In this document: positions 1-12,332 of the stretch, piece by piece
Numbering within the stretch: the stretch's first letter is position 1
How the letters are laid out: each line of letters opens with the position of its first letter
DNA from: Larix kaempferi
Lineage: Eukaryota > Streptophyta > Pinopsida > Pinales > Pinaceae
DNA length: 64,000 bases
NCBI GenBank assembly: GCA_027924585.1
Contig: BSBM01000779.1
Location: 13,357,001-13,421,000 of the forward strand
Direction of reading: 5' to 3'
Program-made: the position numbers and the translations under genes
The notes under the pieces: generated by a model
Seen by the model: only the letters and a program-made list of their open reading frames with translations
What the model was told of the DNA's origin: nothing
The model's database searches: none

Positions 1-1
1 G

Positions 2-3000
2 GATATAGTGATATTTGATCTCTATGTGTTTCGACCTGTCATGAAACACTGGGTTCTCGGACAGCTTCACACAACTCTGGTTATCACAGAAGATACCAGT
101 AGCCTTCAACGGGAGATCAAATAACTCAGACAGTATCTTCCGTAGCCATACTGCCTCACAACTAGCTGAACATGCTGCAACATACTCTGCCTCAGCTGTA
201 CTAAGTGCTACGCAGGACTGCTTCCTGCTAAACCAAGAGATCACACCTGATCCCATACTGAAGCAACACCCAGATGTGCTCTTCCTATCTGCAACACTGC
301 CAGCCCAATCTGAATCAACATAACCCTGCAGGTTAAACTTTTGATTTGCTTCATACTTGAGCCCATAATCCACTGTACCCTTCAGGTACCTCAGAACATG
401 CTTTACAGCAACCAGGTGAACACTCCTCGGATCCGTCAGGAACTGGCTCAATGTGTTCACAGCAAAGCAAATGTCTGGTCTCATGTTCGTCAGGTACATC
501 AAGGACCCAATCATCTGACGATACATAGAGACATCAACTGGCTCAGATGAAGCATCACATAGAAGCTTCAGATTCGATGCCATCGGTGTGGCCATGGCCT
601 TGCAATCCATCATCTCGAATCTCTTCAGGATATCTACTGTGTACTTCCCTTGACCAAGGAAGATCCCACCTGCACTCTGCCACACCTCCATACCTAGGAA
701 ATATTGCATCATTCCCAAATCTTTCATATCGAATTCAGCTGCAAGCTTCCTCTTGGTATCTGCAATCAGTCTGTCATCTCCTGTCACAAATAGGTCATCC
801 ACATACAGTAGTAGAATCACAGGATTCCCTTCCTCAACCTTGTAGTAAAGGTTGGAATCTGCTTTACTCTTGGTAAAGCCCAAACTAGATAGGAAACTGT
901 CCATCCTACCATACCAGGTTCTGGGAGCTTGCTTCAAGCCATACAAGGCTTTCTTCAATCTGCACACATATGACTCCCTGTCATGTATTTCAAAACCGAG
1001 TGGCTGTTCCACATATACTTCCTCTTCTACTACACCATTCAGGAAAGCAGTCTTGACATCCATCTGGTGTATTTTCCATTTCATAGCTGCAGCCAGGGCA
1101 AGTACTGTTCTGATGGAAGTATACCTGGCTACAGGTGCAAAAGTTTCTTCATAATTTATTCCCTCTTTCTGAGAGAATCCACGGGCTACGAATCTTGCTT
1201 TGTATTTCTCCACACTACCATCTGCAACATGCTTGATTTTGAAGATCCATTTAGAAGTCACAACAGACTTCTCTTTAGGTCTTGGGACAACATCCCAAAC
1301 ATCATTCTTCATTATTGATTGGTATTCCTCAACCATTGCATCCTTCCATTCTTTCTTTTCCGCTGCCTCTTCATAACTGGAAGGCTCTTTGTTCATAATG
1401 TCACAAAGTAAAGCAACATAGCTGGTATGTGATCTAGTTCTCTTCTTTGCTCTGTGTTCTTCTTCTGGAATACCAAATCTTTCTGCATCTTGAATGAGCT
1501 CTCTAGCCCATACAGGTTTCCTTTTGTGAGAGTTATCCTCATGGGGTGGATCTACAGGTTCTTGTGGATCTTCAAACTCACGAACAGCTTCTGGAACTGC
1601 TTCAGTCATGGTAGTGTCCTGAAATCTTGTTTCCTTAGGTTCTTCATAAACTTCGGTAGGTGTCTTCCTTGATTTGATGAATGCTGAGTTTTCATCAAAT
1701 GTTACATCCCTGCTGACATCAATCTTCTTGAACCCTGGAAAGTATATTCTGTAAGCCTTCAAACTTTCACTGTAACCCACAAAGATACCCTTCTTTCCTG
1801 AAGGATCTAGTTTAGTCCTCTTTTCCTTTGGGACATGAGTGTATACTGGACAACCAAATATTCTGAGATGGCTGACTTCAAGTTTCTTACCAGAAAAGAC
1901 TTCTTTTGGTGTCTTGTTGTCCAATATCTTGTGGGGTGTTCTGTTCTGCACATATACAGCTGTTCTAGTTGCTTCTGCCCATAGATGCATAGGAAGATCT
2001 TGGTCATGCAACATTGCCCTTGCTGCTTCCATGATAGTTATGTTCTTCCTTTCTGCAACTCCATTCTGTTGAGGATTATAAGGAGCAGTCAACTCCCTCT
2101 TAATCCCTGAATCACTGCAAAGCTTCTTGAAGTCATTTGAGGTGAATTCTCCACCATTGTCGGATCTGAATGTTTTGATCTTCTTGTCAGTTTGATTCTC
2201 CATCAAGGTTTTGAATTCCTTGAATTTATCAAGCACCTCATCTTTGCCCTTCAAGAAGTATACCCAAGTCTTCCTGGAGAAGTCATCAATAAATGAGACA
2301 TAGTAAACATACCCACTCAGGGAACTGGATGACATAGGGCCACATACATCTGAGTGGATGATTTCTAGGATGTCTTTTGCCTTGCTTTCACTGCTTGGGA
2401 AAGCCTTCTTAATGTTCTTACCTTTTGCACATCCTTTGCAAACACCTTCATTTTTGGTCTTGATTTCAGGAAGACCCTCTACCGCCTTGCTTGTAATTGG
2501 AAGTGCTCTGTAGTGCATGTGAGCAAGTCTTCTATGCCAAAGTTCACTTGGCTCCATGGATTCATGCACCATGGCATGTTCAGGTTGTCCCTTCAATTTA
2601 TACAAGCCTCCCTCTTGCTCTCCAATCACTACTGCATCATCTATGTTCTTTCCCTTTGGCCACATTAGGACTTGGCCATCCACAAATGCAACCCTCATAC
2701 CTTTTGCATCCAATGCAGAGATGGAGAGTAAGTTCTTCTTGAGCCCAGGTACATAGAGGACTTCCTTCATCTTCAGAGATTTTCCAGAATCTAGGTTGTA
2801 GGAGGCTTCACCACTTCCTTTGATTGGGTATTGATAATCATCCCCAAGTTTCACCTTATGGGGTGATTCATGTTCAGATAGATTCACAAAAGATTCCTTG
2901 AACCCAGTCATGTGTTTGGAAGCCCCACTATCAATCAACCAATCATTACAGCCATGGGAGATGGTACCTGTGAGAGCAGAGATCAGAACATACTCTTCTT

Positions 3001-3874
3001 CACTTGATGAGTCATCATTGCTATCACTTTCTTCCCTAGCCTTCTTCTTTGGGGGTTCATCATCTTCGGCAGCATGAGCATGAAACCTTCTTTTACTACC
3101 CTTCTTCTTCTTGTTGGGGATGTTATTGTCCTTCTTGTTCTTGGGACAATTTATGGCAATATGTCCTTTCTCATTACAGGTGAAGCATATTCTTCTTTCT
3201 TTGAAGTGATGTGAAGATCTCTTGGAGTGAGATGGCTCTCTCTTGGACTTTCCTTTCCTGGTGTGAGCTGTGAGAGCTTGATCTTCATTCCCCATCTTTT
3301 CTTCTCGTGCCACAAGCCTTGCTTCTTCTTGTGAGCATTCTTCCCTAAGTCTATTGAAAGAGATCAACTTCTTCCTTGCAAAAATTCCTTGGATAAAGGA
3401 ATCCCATGACCTGGGTAGGCCATTTAGAGTGGTCATCACCACTTCACCATTCTCCACCATTTCATCCACTGCTTCTAGTTGTTCCTTGATCTGGGAGACC
3501 CTTGAAAAGTAAGATTGAATGGTTTCTCCATTCTGAAACTTCACTGCTTTCAATTGGTTCCGCAAGGTCATCTTCCGATTTATGTTCTTTCCTTCAAACA
3601 GCTTGGTCAAAGAGTCAAACATCTCCTTGGGTGTCTTAAGAGAAGACACATGGGGTATGAGATGGTCTCTGATAGAATCAGCAATGATTCTCTTTGCCTT
3701 GACCAAGTTCTTCTTGTGCAATGCCTTGGCCTCTTCATCCTCTAGGATAGGGATGTCTTCTTTCACATATGAGTCCAACTCATTCTCTTCCAGGATTAAC
3801 CCAATCCTATACTTCCAGGCTCGGAAGTTATCAGCCCCTTCAAGCTTATCCTCAAGCTTGGTGTGGAGAGACAT
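2..3874 (-). CDS. Copia gag-pol polyprotein, intact, C-terminus cut by window edge
   Basis: ATG at 3874; 1,291 open codons to the left edge. Seen in order: a UBN2-type gag (about residues 1-200, starting MSLHTKLEDKLEGADNFRAW); a CCHC zinc knuckle CFTCNEKGHIAINC near residue 230; a lysine-rich stretch; an aspartic protease active site WLIDSGAS near 313; the HHCC pre-integrase finger (HRRLAHMH...CKGC, about 440-480); an integrase core with D (IHSDVCGP), D (RSDNGGEF) and E (NGVAERKN); RT with QMDVKTAFLNG, ALYGLKQAPR and the catalytic YVDD near 1026; RNase H with DSDWAG, AEAEYV, FCDNQS and HIEIKYH. All expected catalytic residues are present. The last visible residues correspond to a point about 55 codons before the end in Copia-2. 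The protein would make virus-like particles and copy and insert the element. The lineage is probably Tork-like, which is less certain. Confidence 0.95.
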   Translation of the reverse strand, partial: MSLHTKLEDKLEGADNFRAWKYRIGLILEENELDSYVKEDIPILEDEEAKALHKKNLVKAKRIIADSIRDHLIPHVSSLKTPKEMFDSLTKLFEGKNINRKMTLRNQLKAVKFQNGETIQSYFSRVSQIKEQLEAVDEMVENGEVVMTTLNGLPRSWDSFIQGIFARKKLISFNRLREECSQEEARLVAREEKMGNEDQALTAHTRKGKSKREPSHSKRSSHHFKERRICFTCNEKGHIAINCPKNKKDNNIPNKKKKGSKRRFHAHAAEDDEPPKKKAREESDSNDDSSSEEEYVLISALTGTISHGCNDWLIDSGASKHMTGFKESFVNLSEHESPHKVKLGDDYQYPIKGSGEASYNLDSGKSLKMKEVLYVPGLKKNLLSISALDAKGMRVAFVDGQVLMWPKGKNIDDAVVIGEQEGGLYKLKGQPEHAMVHESMEPSELWHRRLAHMHYRALPITSKAVEGLPEIKTKNEGVCKGCAKGKNIKKAFPSSESKAKDILEIIHSDVCGPMSSSSLSGYVYYVSFIDDFSRKTWVYFLKGKDEVLDKFKEFKTLMENQTDKKIKTFRSDNGGEFTSNDFKKLCSDSGIKRELTAPYNPQQNGVAERKNITIMEAARAMLHDQDLPMHLWAEATRTAVYVQNRTPHKILDNKTPKEVFSGKKLEVSHLRIFGCPVYTHVPKEKRTKLDPSGKKGIFVGYSESLKAYRIYFPGFKKIDVSRDVTFDENSAFIKSRKTPTEVYEEPKETRFQDTTMTEAVPEAVREFEDPQEPVDPPHEDNSHKRKPVWARELIQDAERFGIPEEEHRAKKRTRSHTSYVALLCDIMNKEPSSYEEAAEKKEWKDAMVEEYQSIMKNDVWDVVPRPKEKSVVTSKWIFKIKHVADGSVEKYKARFVARGFSQKEGINYEETFAPVARYTSIRTVLALAAAMKWKIHQMDVKTAFLNGVVEEEVYVEQPLGFEIHDRESYVCRLKKALYGLKQAPRTWYGRMDSFLSSLGFTKSKADSNLYYKVEEGNPVILLLYVDDLFVTGDDRLIADTKRKLAAEFDMKDLGMMQYFLGMEVWQSAGGIFLGQGKYTVDILKRFEMMDCKAMATPMASNLKLLCDASSEPVDVSMYRQMIGSLMYLTNMRPDICFAVNTLSQFLTDPRSVHLVAVKHVLRYLKGTVDYGLKYEANQKFNLQGYVDSDWAGSVADRKSTSGCCFSMGSGVISWFSRKQSCVALSTAEAEYVAACSASCEAVWLRKILSELFDLPLKATGIFCDNQSCVKLSENPVFHDRSKHIEIKYHYI

Positions 3875-4436
3875 CTTTAAGAGTACTTCAAATGGAAATA
3901 GAAAAGATTTAGGACTTACCACTTGAAGTGCTGAAAACTGGATCTGGTCCCGAATTAGGGTTTGTCAGAGAAACCCTAAAAATTCAAAATGTGAATTTCC
4001 AAATTCTGAAAGGATAGAAAGATGTACCTTGGAGAGTTGATCAGCCTAGTACATTCAGAATTTGAGATCATCAAAGTCTTGCCCTTCAAAATTGCCTTTT
4101 TGTCCTCCCGGGTTCACTAGGGAGAGCCCTGAATTAGGGTTTGAGTTTCCCGGAGATCTACCCAGCCAAAAATCTCGATCCAAAGCTCTAACCTTCGATT
4201 TTTGCAAGGAGCTTCCAGTTGTGCCTTCAGTTTCCATAAATTCCTATTTTTGTGGAAACCCTAATTTTTAGGGCCAAATCTGAAAATGCTCGGAACTAAA
4301 TTCTGATTGGACAGATAGATGCGCCTTGATGAGTAGATCCAATCTACTATAGTGAATTTCAAAAATCTATGGAGAGAAGCCCAATAAACAAGGAGCACAA
4401 GCTTCCGTCACTGCAAAATGTCTTCTTCTCAGGTTA

Positions 4437-4448
4437 GCTCTGATACCA
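4437..4448 (-). other. Primer binding site, initiator-Met tRNA type (Copia-1)
   Basis: Minus-strand TGGTATCAGAGC directly abuts the LTR end ...TTTAACA. This is the standard plant copia primer site complementary to the 3' end of initiator Met-tRNA, and it fixes the LTR boundary at 4449. Confidence 0.93.
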
Positions 4449-5056
4449 TGTTAAATTTTGAGCATTAATTCATTATACTCTAGGATCTTTGCTGAGAGAA
4501 TAACATCTACAGTATATCAATGCATGACAATCATAATATGACAAGCATCACAAGCATCACAAGAATCAAAAGCATAGAGACAAGAGACACAGAGTTTCCG
4601 TGGGGAAAACCCTAAGGTGAAAAACCCCACAACTTCCTCAGAGATAGAGAGAGCAATGGCTCAACCAAAATACAACCAAATAATACTGAGATAGTCTCCT
4701 AGCAGATGATCCTCCTCCTCCTCACTAGTGCACCACTTTCCAGAGAGAGAGTGAGTTACTTTTCCGAGTGAGTAAAATAGAGATCTCCTATCTCTATTTA
4801 TACTCACCTTTTTGCCCAGTGACCCAATGGGGCCGACTTGTCTACTTAGATACATCCACATTATATTATATATAATTCCGGGCCGACCCCAAATAGTGGT
4901 CTAATAACCCATCGGCAAGTACACACACTTGCGACACTTGTCAATCCACATGACGACACTTCCTTATAGAGGAATAACACATCTCTTATAAGGGTACAAT
5001 AAATATATATAAAATATACAGATGAAATACATTCCGAAGTTACATATACATCAACA
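4449..5056 (-). repeat. 5' LTR of Copia-1 (608 bp)
   Basis: On the minus strand it starts TGTTGATGTATATGTAAC and ends AATTTAACA, giving TG...CA termini. The start matches the Copia-2 LTR starts at 40548 and 58118. The outer five bases after 5056 are atttc; the partner target duplication would be outside the window. A TATA box lies inside. Confidence 0.92.
4794..4802 (-). promoter_or_regulatory. LTR TATA box of Copia-1
   Basis: Minus-strand TATAAATAG. The same motif and following AGATC context occurs in both Copia-2 LTRs (52156 and 58408). Transcription should start roughly 30 bp downstream and run toward the polyprotein. Confidence 0.7.
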
Positions 5057-5922
5057 ATTTCTAGTGCATAGAAACATTATTCTTTTTATTTTTGTATTTT
5101 CTGCTTTGATCCTGAACTCAGACCGTAGTAGTTTCTGGTATTTATTCTATGGTGCAATGGCATGCATAAAGAGGCCTTGTACTATTTTCCCATGCCACAA
5201 TAGCATCCATAAAGAGGCCTTATACTATTTTTCCATGCCGAAAAATTTGGTCCATGAGATATTTTTTACTGTAAAAAAAACCCAGTGTTGTGTTCGCTTC
5301 CTCAGTCCATATCCATGCAAACAGTATCATGGGCATGGAATCCCTATTGAGATTATGGCCAAAGATTTATGTCTCCTTAGGGGTATCCTACAATACCTTA
5401 TTTTTATCTCTCTAGGTTAAGGGAAATATACATCTACTCTGTTTTATGTCTCCATCTTAATGCAAAAAAGCATCTACATTCTTCATGCTTTGTTTGTATT
5501 ACCGTTTAGTTATTTTATGAATTGAAAAGTTGAATAGTTTTGTATACATTAGCATGGTTAGATAGTTTGGGCAATTAGCTCAAATGATTAAGTACACTGT
5601 GATTTATACCTGATTTGAATTTATCTTTATTTTTGGGTTTGTTTGGATTTGCACTACATGTTGACAATTCATGATGGTGTTAATAGGAATGGCCATTCAA
5701 AAGGGATAGAAAATGGTACTTATATTGCAATTGCTTAATTGCTTACTCTAGGATATGAATATTTTGTAGAAATACAAATCCTAAATGTGGACATTATGAA
5801 GTATGAAATATTTTGAGGGTAGTGTGGTTGGCAGTTCAAGTCAGAAAGGGATAGAAAATGGTACTTATATTACAATTGCTTACTCTAGGATATGAATATT
5901 TTGTAGAAATACAAATCTGAAA

Positions 5923-6334
5923 TGTGAACATTATGAAATATGAAATATTTTGAGGGTAGTGTGGTTTGAAAAATATCTATCAATCCATATACTTTAGATT
6001 GTAATTAGGTCTGTATGAAATATGATGTGAACATTATGAAGTATGAAATATTTTGAGGGTAGTGTGGTTTGAAAAATATCTATCAATCAATATACTTTAG
6101 ATTGTAATTAGGCCTGTATGAAATATGATGTGAACATTATGAAGTATGAAATATTTTGAGGGTAGTGTGGTTTGAAAAATATCTATCAATCCATATACTT
6201 TAGATCGTAATTAGGCCTGTATGAAATATGATGTGAACATTATGAAGTATGAAATATTTTAAGGGTAGTGTGGTTTGAAAAATATATATCAATCCATATA
6301 CTTTAGATTGTAATTAGGTCTATGAAATATGGGG
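5923..6334. repeat. 103-bp tandem repeat, four copies
   Basis: The phrase TGTGAACATTATGAA recurs at 5923, 6026, 6129 and 6232, exactly 103 bp apart. Units are nearly identical, so the array is young or homogenised. An earlier partial unit (gtggacattatgaag, near 5785) belongs to a 145-bp duplication just upstream. Confidence 0.9.
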
Positions 6335-7935
6335 TAATTTTTATGAATTAAAATCCCTTTGTAACCATTGAATTTATTAAATGATCTATTATAAACTTTT
6401 GATCATTCTATGTCTTCTTGTTACATAATGAAGCTGTTATCTTCTTCTTCTTACGCGGTGAATATGTAACAACATCTTATGTGTAATTTCCATGCACGAA
6501 ATAATATTATATAATATAATCTCAAGCAATAAGTGCACTAAACATGAAGGACTTTGTTAATATTCATCATAAATTATTTCACAACAAACATTTAAAACAA
6601 GGAACCCGATCATAAATCTAAGTTAAATGGAAATGGAAATTAAATTGTATGAAAACCTTGAGTCAATTGTGCAATCATGTATATACATTTTCATTATTGT
6701 GTTTCTATTTTTAAAAATTGATTTTGATTAATAAAATAACATTCTCTTTTGCATAGAACATATAAATCCATCAAACTTCAACTGACTCAAAATAAATATA
6801 CAAAATCTTAGATATTCTCTAAAACCAACTCAAAATAAATATACGAAATCTTAGATATTCTCTAAAATGTATAAGACAAAATATATTTTATGATAGAAAT
6901 TTCACGTTGGGAATAAAATTCATTACTTTTATGTCAATATGAACCAATGAACTCTCAATGCATCGAAAATAAAACTACCAAACATCAAGCATTCTATAAA
7001 ATACGTGAGACAAAAAAAATGTTATGACTAAAAGGAAGAATTTCATGTTGAGAATAATATTAATCACCTTGGAGCAAATATGAGCCAATGTGCTATCAAT
7101 GGAAATTGGGAAATTTGTATGTTTGTCAAGAGATCTATGTGGTTCAATTATCTTGGTCCTTCGAAGGCTAAATTTCCGTTCAATCAATAAGTCCCAATGC
7201 TCGATTGAAAATTCTAAATTCTTTTTTTTTCTATAAGAAATTATCTCTAAACAATTATAATTTTTTTTTCTATAAGAAATTATCTCATAGCACATTTTAT
7301 TGTATAGAATGTGTCGCATTCTTCATGGCCAAATAACCTCAATTCATAATTTTATTATATAGAATGTGTCATATCTTTCATGGCCAAATAGATTCAATGC
7401 ATAATTTTGATTACATCACTAATTCATATATCATTCATGTCCACTAGATAGGCTCATACATAATTTAAAGAAAAGATATACATTCAGTCTGGTTTAGCCT
7501 ATAAATTATTAATATTCAGATATGTGTACTAGTCTAGGCTATTTAAAAAGGGGTAGGTCCGGGATCATCTTCAGTGATGGTGTCACCAATACCTTCTCAT
7601 CTCTGCCAAAATCTTGCACCTAGTTGTAACCCATGTTTAGATAAACTATAAACTTTAATTGTAATGGCACAATAAAAATCTATTAGTCTATAGCTACCAT
7701 TGGTTAATGGTTATGATATGTAAAGAAATGCATATTCTTGTCAATGGTTCTTCATTGTCAACACAATAGTCATTTCTACTACACAACCTTACCTTAAAAT
7801 CATTTTTATCTCGTATTGTAGAAGAGGAAATTCTGTTGGTTCCTTTAATAAACCAAAAGACATAATTTTTTTTCATGTTATCAAGATTTTAAAGATTTAT
7901 AATATGAAATATAAAATTTATAAAATAAAACAACT

Positions 7936-7960
7936 TATATATATATATATATATATATAT
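7936..7960. repeat. TA dinucleotide microsatellite
   Basis: About 12 uninterrupted TA units in AT-rich DNA. Confidence 0.95.
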
Positions 7961-8882
7961 CTTTCAATTACTGTTTTCAAGTTTTTATAGTTTTCTATAG
8001 TTTTCTCTTTCAAAGAAAGGTGAAAACCAAGGTAAGAACGGTGAAGTCTCAGCATAGGATTGGTAAATTTCCAATTATTTCCACATATTAACTTTCTTTT
8101 ATAATATACATCAATTTTTTTTTTCAACGAAAAAAAACTATATTATTGATATTCATTTGTAGTGAATCAAATAGTACAAAATGTATGTATAAATATGATC
8201 ATAACTTATAATCAATTGTATATTGCATCAAATTTAAAGTCACATAGTTTAAATATCATTGAAATAAAATATCATACACATACTATTTCATTATCTTAAA
8301 TATGTAATTAAATAAAAATTAGGTTAACAAATTAAATTAATAAAATTATATTGTATATTTCAATAAATAATAAATATCATCACCATAAATAAATAATATT
8401 ATATGATGAAATGTTTTTTATTCAACTAACTATTCTATTTCAATTTTAATATAATGAAATAAAATAAACATCATTTCTTAAAAAAATAAAAATAAAAGTA
8501 AAAAAACTATTTAAATTAATAAAATAAATTATTTCATACATAAATTATTTTAAAAATCAATAAATGTATTAATGCTTTAAAATTATGAGATAAGTGATAG
8601 ATTAAGTTTAAAGTTCAAAAAATATTCAATTATTTATTTTTAATTTAGAGATTTCAGTCTATAATGGTGCACTATATAAATCTCAAATTATTTTTTTTAA
8701 TAGAAAACCTTAAAATCATGTTTATTTAAAAAAAATTATAAATAAAAAATTGAAATGTATTTTTAAATTGACTTGTCCAAGATCATTTCGTTGATTTAAT
8801 TTTACACACATATATTACTTATTTTATATCTTAAAGAAATATGTGTATCTTTTCAAAAGTGATATTCTAAATTAATGTTATA

Positions 8883-9113
8883 TATATGAATGGGATCTAT
8901 TTTAAGTTATGAATGATATAGAGGCATGAGATTGTATAGACCACAATATCAAGAGAATAAATCTTTATATGAATGGGATCTATTTTAAATGGGATCTATA
9001 GACCACAATATCAAGAGAATAAATCTGTATATGAATGGGATCTATTTTAAGTTATGAATGATATAGAGGCATGAGATTGTATAGACCACAATATCAAGAG
9101 AATAAATCTTTGT
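8883..9113. repeat. Composite tandem duplication (83, 62 and 86 bp)
   Basis: TATATGAATGGGATC begins at 8883, 8966 and 9028. The first and third units are full length and share the ending aagagaataaatct; the middle unit lacks an internal stretch. This suggests a duplication followed by an internal deletion. Confidence 0.85.
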
Positions 9114-11938
9114 TTTGTATGTTTATTGGATAAGCTAACTATATACAAGTTTAAAAAAAGTGCGTACTTTTACATTTGAGAAGGAAGGATCAATGACATC
9201 CTATGGTAATATGAATATTAATCCTCTTGACACAAGTTTGGTAATTCCAACTAGTAGTCAGTAGTCCACTAATGAACTATTTGCTTTATATGACAGTGGT
9301 TTGCATCAGAATAAGACATCAACATTTGAGAAGTTTCAGATGATGAACAATCACAATCAATTTAAAGTGATCACACACACTTCTTCAGAGGGGATGATAA
9401 TTTTCAAAATTATGCCTAATGGAAACTTTTTTTGGGAAAGGAGGTTTGGTTGTAAACAATTGTAATGGTTCTGGTTAAAAAATGCAGTTAGTAATGGGAG
9501 AGGGCTTAAAATTTCCTTGATTAGAGTAGGGATTATGATCATGATTTTACACACCATTGCCAAGAAAGGATCAGAGACTTTAAATTTGTCTACCCATAAT
9601 AATATTTTGATTGATTGTGTAGTCCTAGAGACAGTCTCCAAATATGATAATTCAATATGGTATTTTGGAGCATAAAAGAATTATTATGGATAAATATCTC
9701 ATCATGGTACTTTTCAAGCTATGCTTTAGAAGGACGTATAATTTTATTATAGTCCTTGATTATCTGCATATTTAACAAAAAAATGCATGTAATTTTATAT
9801 GCTACAAGGTTGAAGGTGTGCTTCAACACTTGTGATTTATTCCATTATTTTATTTATCGTTCCTTTAATTATGTCAAATGGGTATGTTCATTATTATCAT
9901 TTTTGGAGTAACGAGAATGTAGCTTTTTTCAATCTGATTTATTTGCACCATCAAGATTTAAGCCTAAGTTATAACCATTTTACTTTATTTGAAATTTCAT
10001 GAAGTTTGAAAATGAGTTGAGTGTTGTTGTTCAAAGTGTCTGTAAATTTTTTTGCGCCTACTTCTCAAGGATGGATGTTGTTAATCTTTGGATTGTGTTT
10101 AGAAGGTTTTGGCACTATTTAGATGTTATAACGTTTTGGTATTATTAATTCCTTCTAAAATAGAAAAGTAAAGAGGAGGTGAAATATGTTTCTTTATGCA
10201 GTGGCTCTCCAAGGTGTATGCATGCCTTTGCTTTTTTTACCAGTAGGCATTATGTTAAATACTTTCTAAGTGCTCCTCATCCATTGATGAAAGATGGACG
10301 TTTTTGAGGAGTTGTGCTCCATATGAATGCAAGCACAAGTGCATTCAAACACTAGTTATAGGGAATCTTGTAAACCAGAATATGTGTGGTTCTTATCCTT
10401 TGAAAGTTGAAGCACTTGATGAGGGAGCTTTATGAAGTATACCATCATATGCACTTGTGGGAAATTCAAATTTATTCCATATTGTGCCTATCATGAAATT
10501 TGATCATTGTGAAAGGGTATTCCTTAAGTGGCAAGTTTGTTTCTCAATTTTAAACACTAGCTTCTTCTATAAGTGCATATTCTAATGTTTTTAATTTACC
10601 TTCTTTAAATAGAGGTTGATGCACATTTTATTTTTAATCCATATTTTTATATTGACAAAATATAATTTTTCATCATTCCAAATGAGTCTTACGATGAAAT
10701 TGTCACTTGGAAATTTTTCCAATTATCTTAGGTTAGTGACTTACATCATTGACAAAAATATAATTTTGCATCATTCCATATGTCTTAAAATGAAATTGTC
10801 ACTTGGAAAATTTTCCTATATGCTTCAAGAATGGCCAAAATGAGTGGCACCTTCACTAATGAAGAATCAATAATTCTTTCATGTCTCTTCCTCATAGCAA
10901 ACCACTTTGTAAAAGAATTTGAACTTGCTTACAAACTTGCTTGGTAAACTTTTTTGTTTACTTTTATTTTCATTAATGCTTTACTTATTCCTAGTATTTG
11001 CATCAAACGCTGATTTTGGAAATTTTCTTTCTCATCATCTACTTCTTAATAGTCTTCAGCCTCCTTGCAAATGCATATACAAACTTTTTAACTTTATGCA
11101 AATAGAGCAAGTGGCAACGTCGGGGACATTGCCACCTTGTGGCTCTTGTTTAATGAAAGAGTTTCAATTATTCTAATTCCATATTTTCCAAATTTAATTT
11201 AGGTAGATGGGCCAATTTCTTAGTTTTCGTTGTATAACAAAATAATTAGAATTTCAATTTGATGCAACAAATGGTTGTCCAATGGTGGTATTAGTCCTAG
11301 GATAGTACTGAAGCTCATTGGATGTCTATTATTCATATAGACAAAAGGAATCATCCTCTTCATGCTTGCTGGTCCACCATTTTTGGACTCTGGGTTGGAT
11401 TTGTCTTTCTTTCTCTGACATTCCCTCGTACAGATTCCCCATGGTGCCGAGAAAGGAAAACTAAATTACCAACATAGGAAGGAAAAATGAGAATAAATAT
11501 TTAAAAAAACAAGCCCTTTTGTACAAGCATTAATAAAAGTGGATCTCGCTAATAAAATAAAATTCCATATGGTATCTGTTGGGTATAATTTGTTTTTTTT
11601 AAGAAAAGAAACCTGAACGATTTGATTGAATTTTGTTTTGGATTTTAATATAAATAAAAACTTTTAGAAAATTTTAGAATTCTGTTTTATTAATATTAAT
11701 GTATTATATAAAATTTGTTTTATATAATACTACTTAAAAAAATCATGAATTTATATGAAAAGAGGTTAAAATGATTTTTAAATTTTATTTTTCATAAAAA
11801 GATAAAAAGTGTTTTAATATAATAGTATTTTTAATTAATTGATATTATTGAATTGAGAGTAATGGGTTGCATTATAATTTAGTATGAGAGATGTCGCATA
11901 ACAATAATGTAACATGCATCGCAATATTACATAACACT
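9114..11938. other. Intergenic DNA, possible very old coding remnant, unrecognised
   Basis: Around 9190-11170 the plus strand has stretches of plausible codon use broken by many stops. Near 10670-10830 there is a short imperfect duplication (tcattccaaatg...atgaaattgtcacttgg, twice). I cannot assign it to a family. It may be an eroded retroelement. Confidence 0.35.
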
Positions 11939-12096
11939 ACCATAGATCAATTTTAAACCCAGATCTATCAAGTATTAAGAGGGATCTGATTTCTTGAGGT
12001 ATAATTTTTTTTAACTTTTTACTGTAAGAAAAAATTTACACTTCAAGAAATTTTATTCATTTCGGTGCTAGATTCGAATTTAATATGGATCTATTG
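11939..12096. repeat. Fold-back (MITE-like) module, copy A
   Basis: Left arm catagatcaattttaaacc and right arm ...ttaatatggatctattg are imperfect inverted repeats around a central segment containing cttgaggtataa. It is the most decayed of the three copies. Confidence 0.55.
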
Positions 12097-12332
12097 TTGT
12101 TTTATTTATTTTTGTTTTATTTTATGAGTAGACTTGATGTGTGTATTTTTAAGTGGACATGTTCTTATTATTTTGTTAAATTTACTTTTTTAGCGACATG
12201 TAATTTTTATTATTTATTTTTATTTTTGAAACATAAGGTTACGTTACGTTACGTTATGTGACAACATCTCTCCCGTACTGGGTTGTAGAGCACCTCGCTA
12301 CTCTCGGTGCAATTACCAAAAATATAAATACA

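Larger units (their letters stand above)
1..5056 (-). mobile_element. Copia-1, Ty1/copia LTR retrotransposon, 3' end outside window
   Basis: Read on the minus strand this is a copia element in order: 5' LTR (5056 to 4449), initiator-Met tRNA primer site (4448 to 4437), leader (4436 to 3875) and one uninterrupted polyprotein frame from 3874 to the left edge. The polyprotein stops inside the RNase H C-terminus, so only the last few dozen codons and the 3' LTR lie outside. Integrase before RT is the Ty1/copia order. Codon-by-codon reading of the whole frame found no stop or frameshift, which suggests a recent and possibly autonomous copy. It belongs to the same family as the damaged Copia-2 at 40548-58713, with similar LTR ends and a near-collinear RT/RNase H. 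Confidence 0.95.
5057..8882. other. AT-rich intergenic DNA with local duplications
   Basis: No coding signal on either strand. It contains a degenerate roughly 45-bp duplication (5161-5238, aaagaggcctt units), a 145-bp duplication (5699-5969) that runs into the 103-bp array, a TA microsatellite, and many A/T runs. Short reading frames here are isolated and show no family resemblance. Confidence 0.6.

Noticed and set aside
7918-8127. Minus-strand 69-codon frame rich in Ile/Tyr
   Set aside because: Part of it is translated TA microsatellite.
9357-9641. 94-codon minus-strand frame
   Set aside because: Isolated, AT-rich, no recognisable motif; the opposite strand looks equally coding-like.
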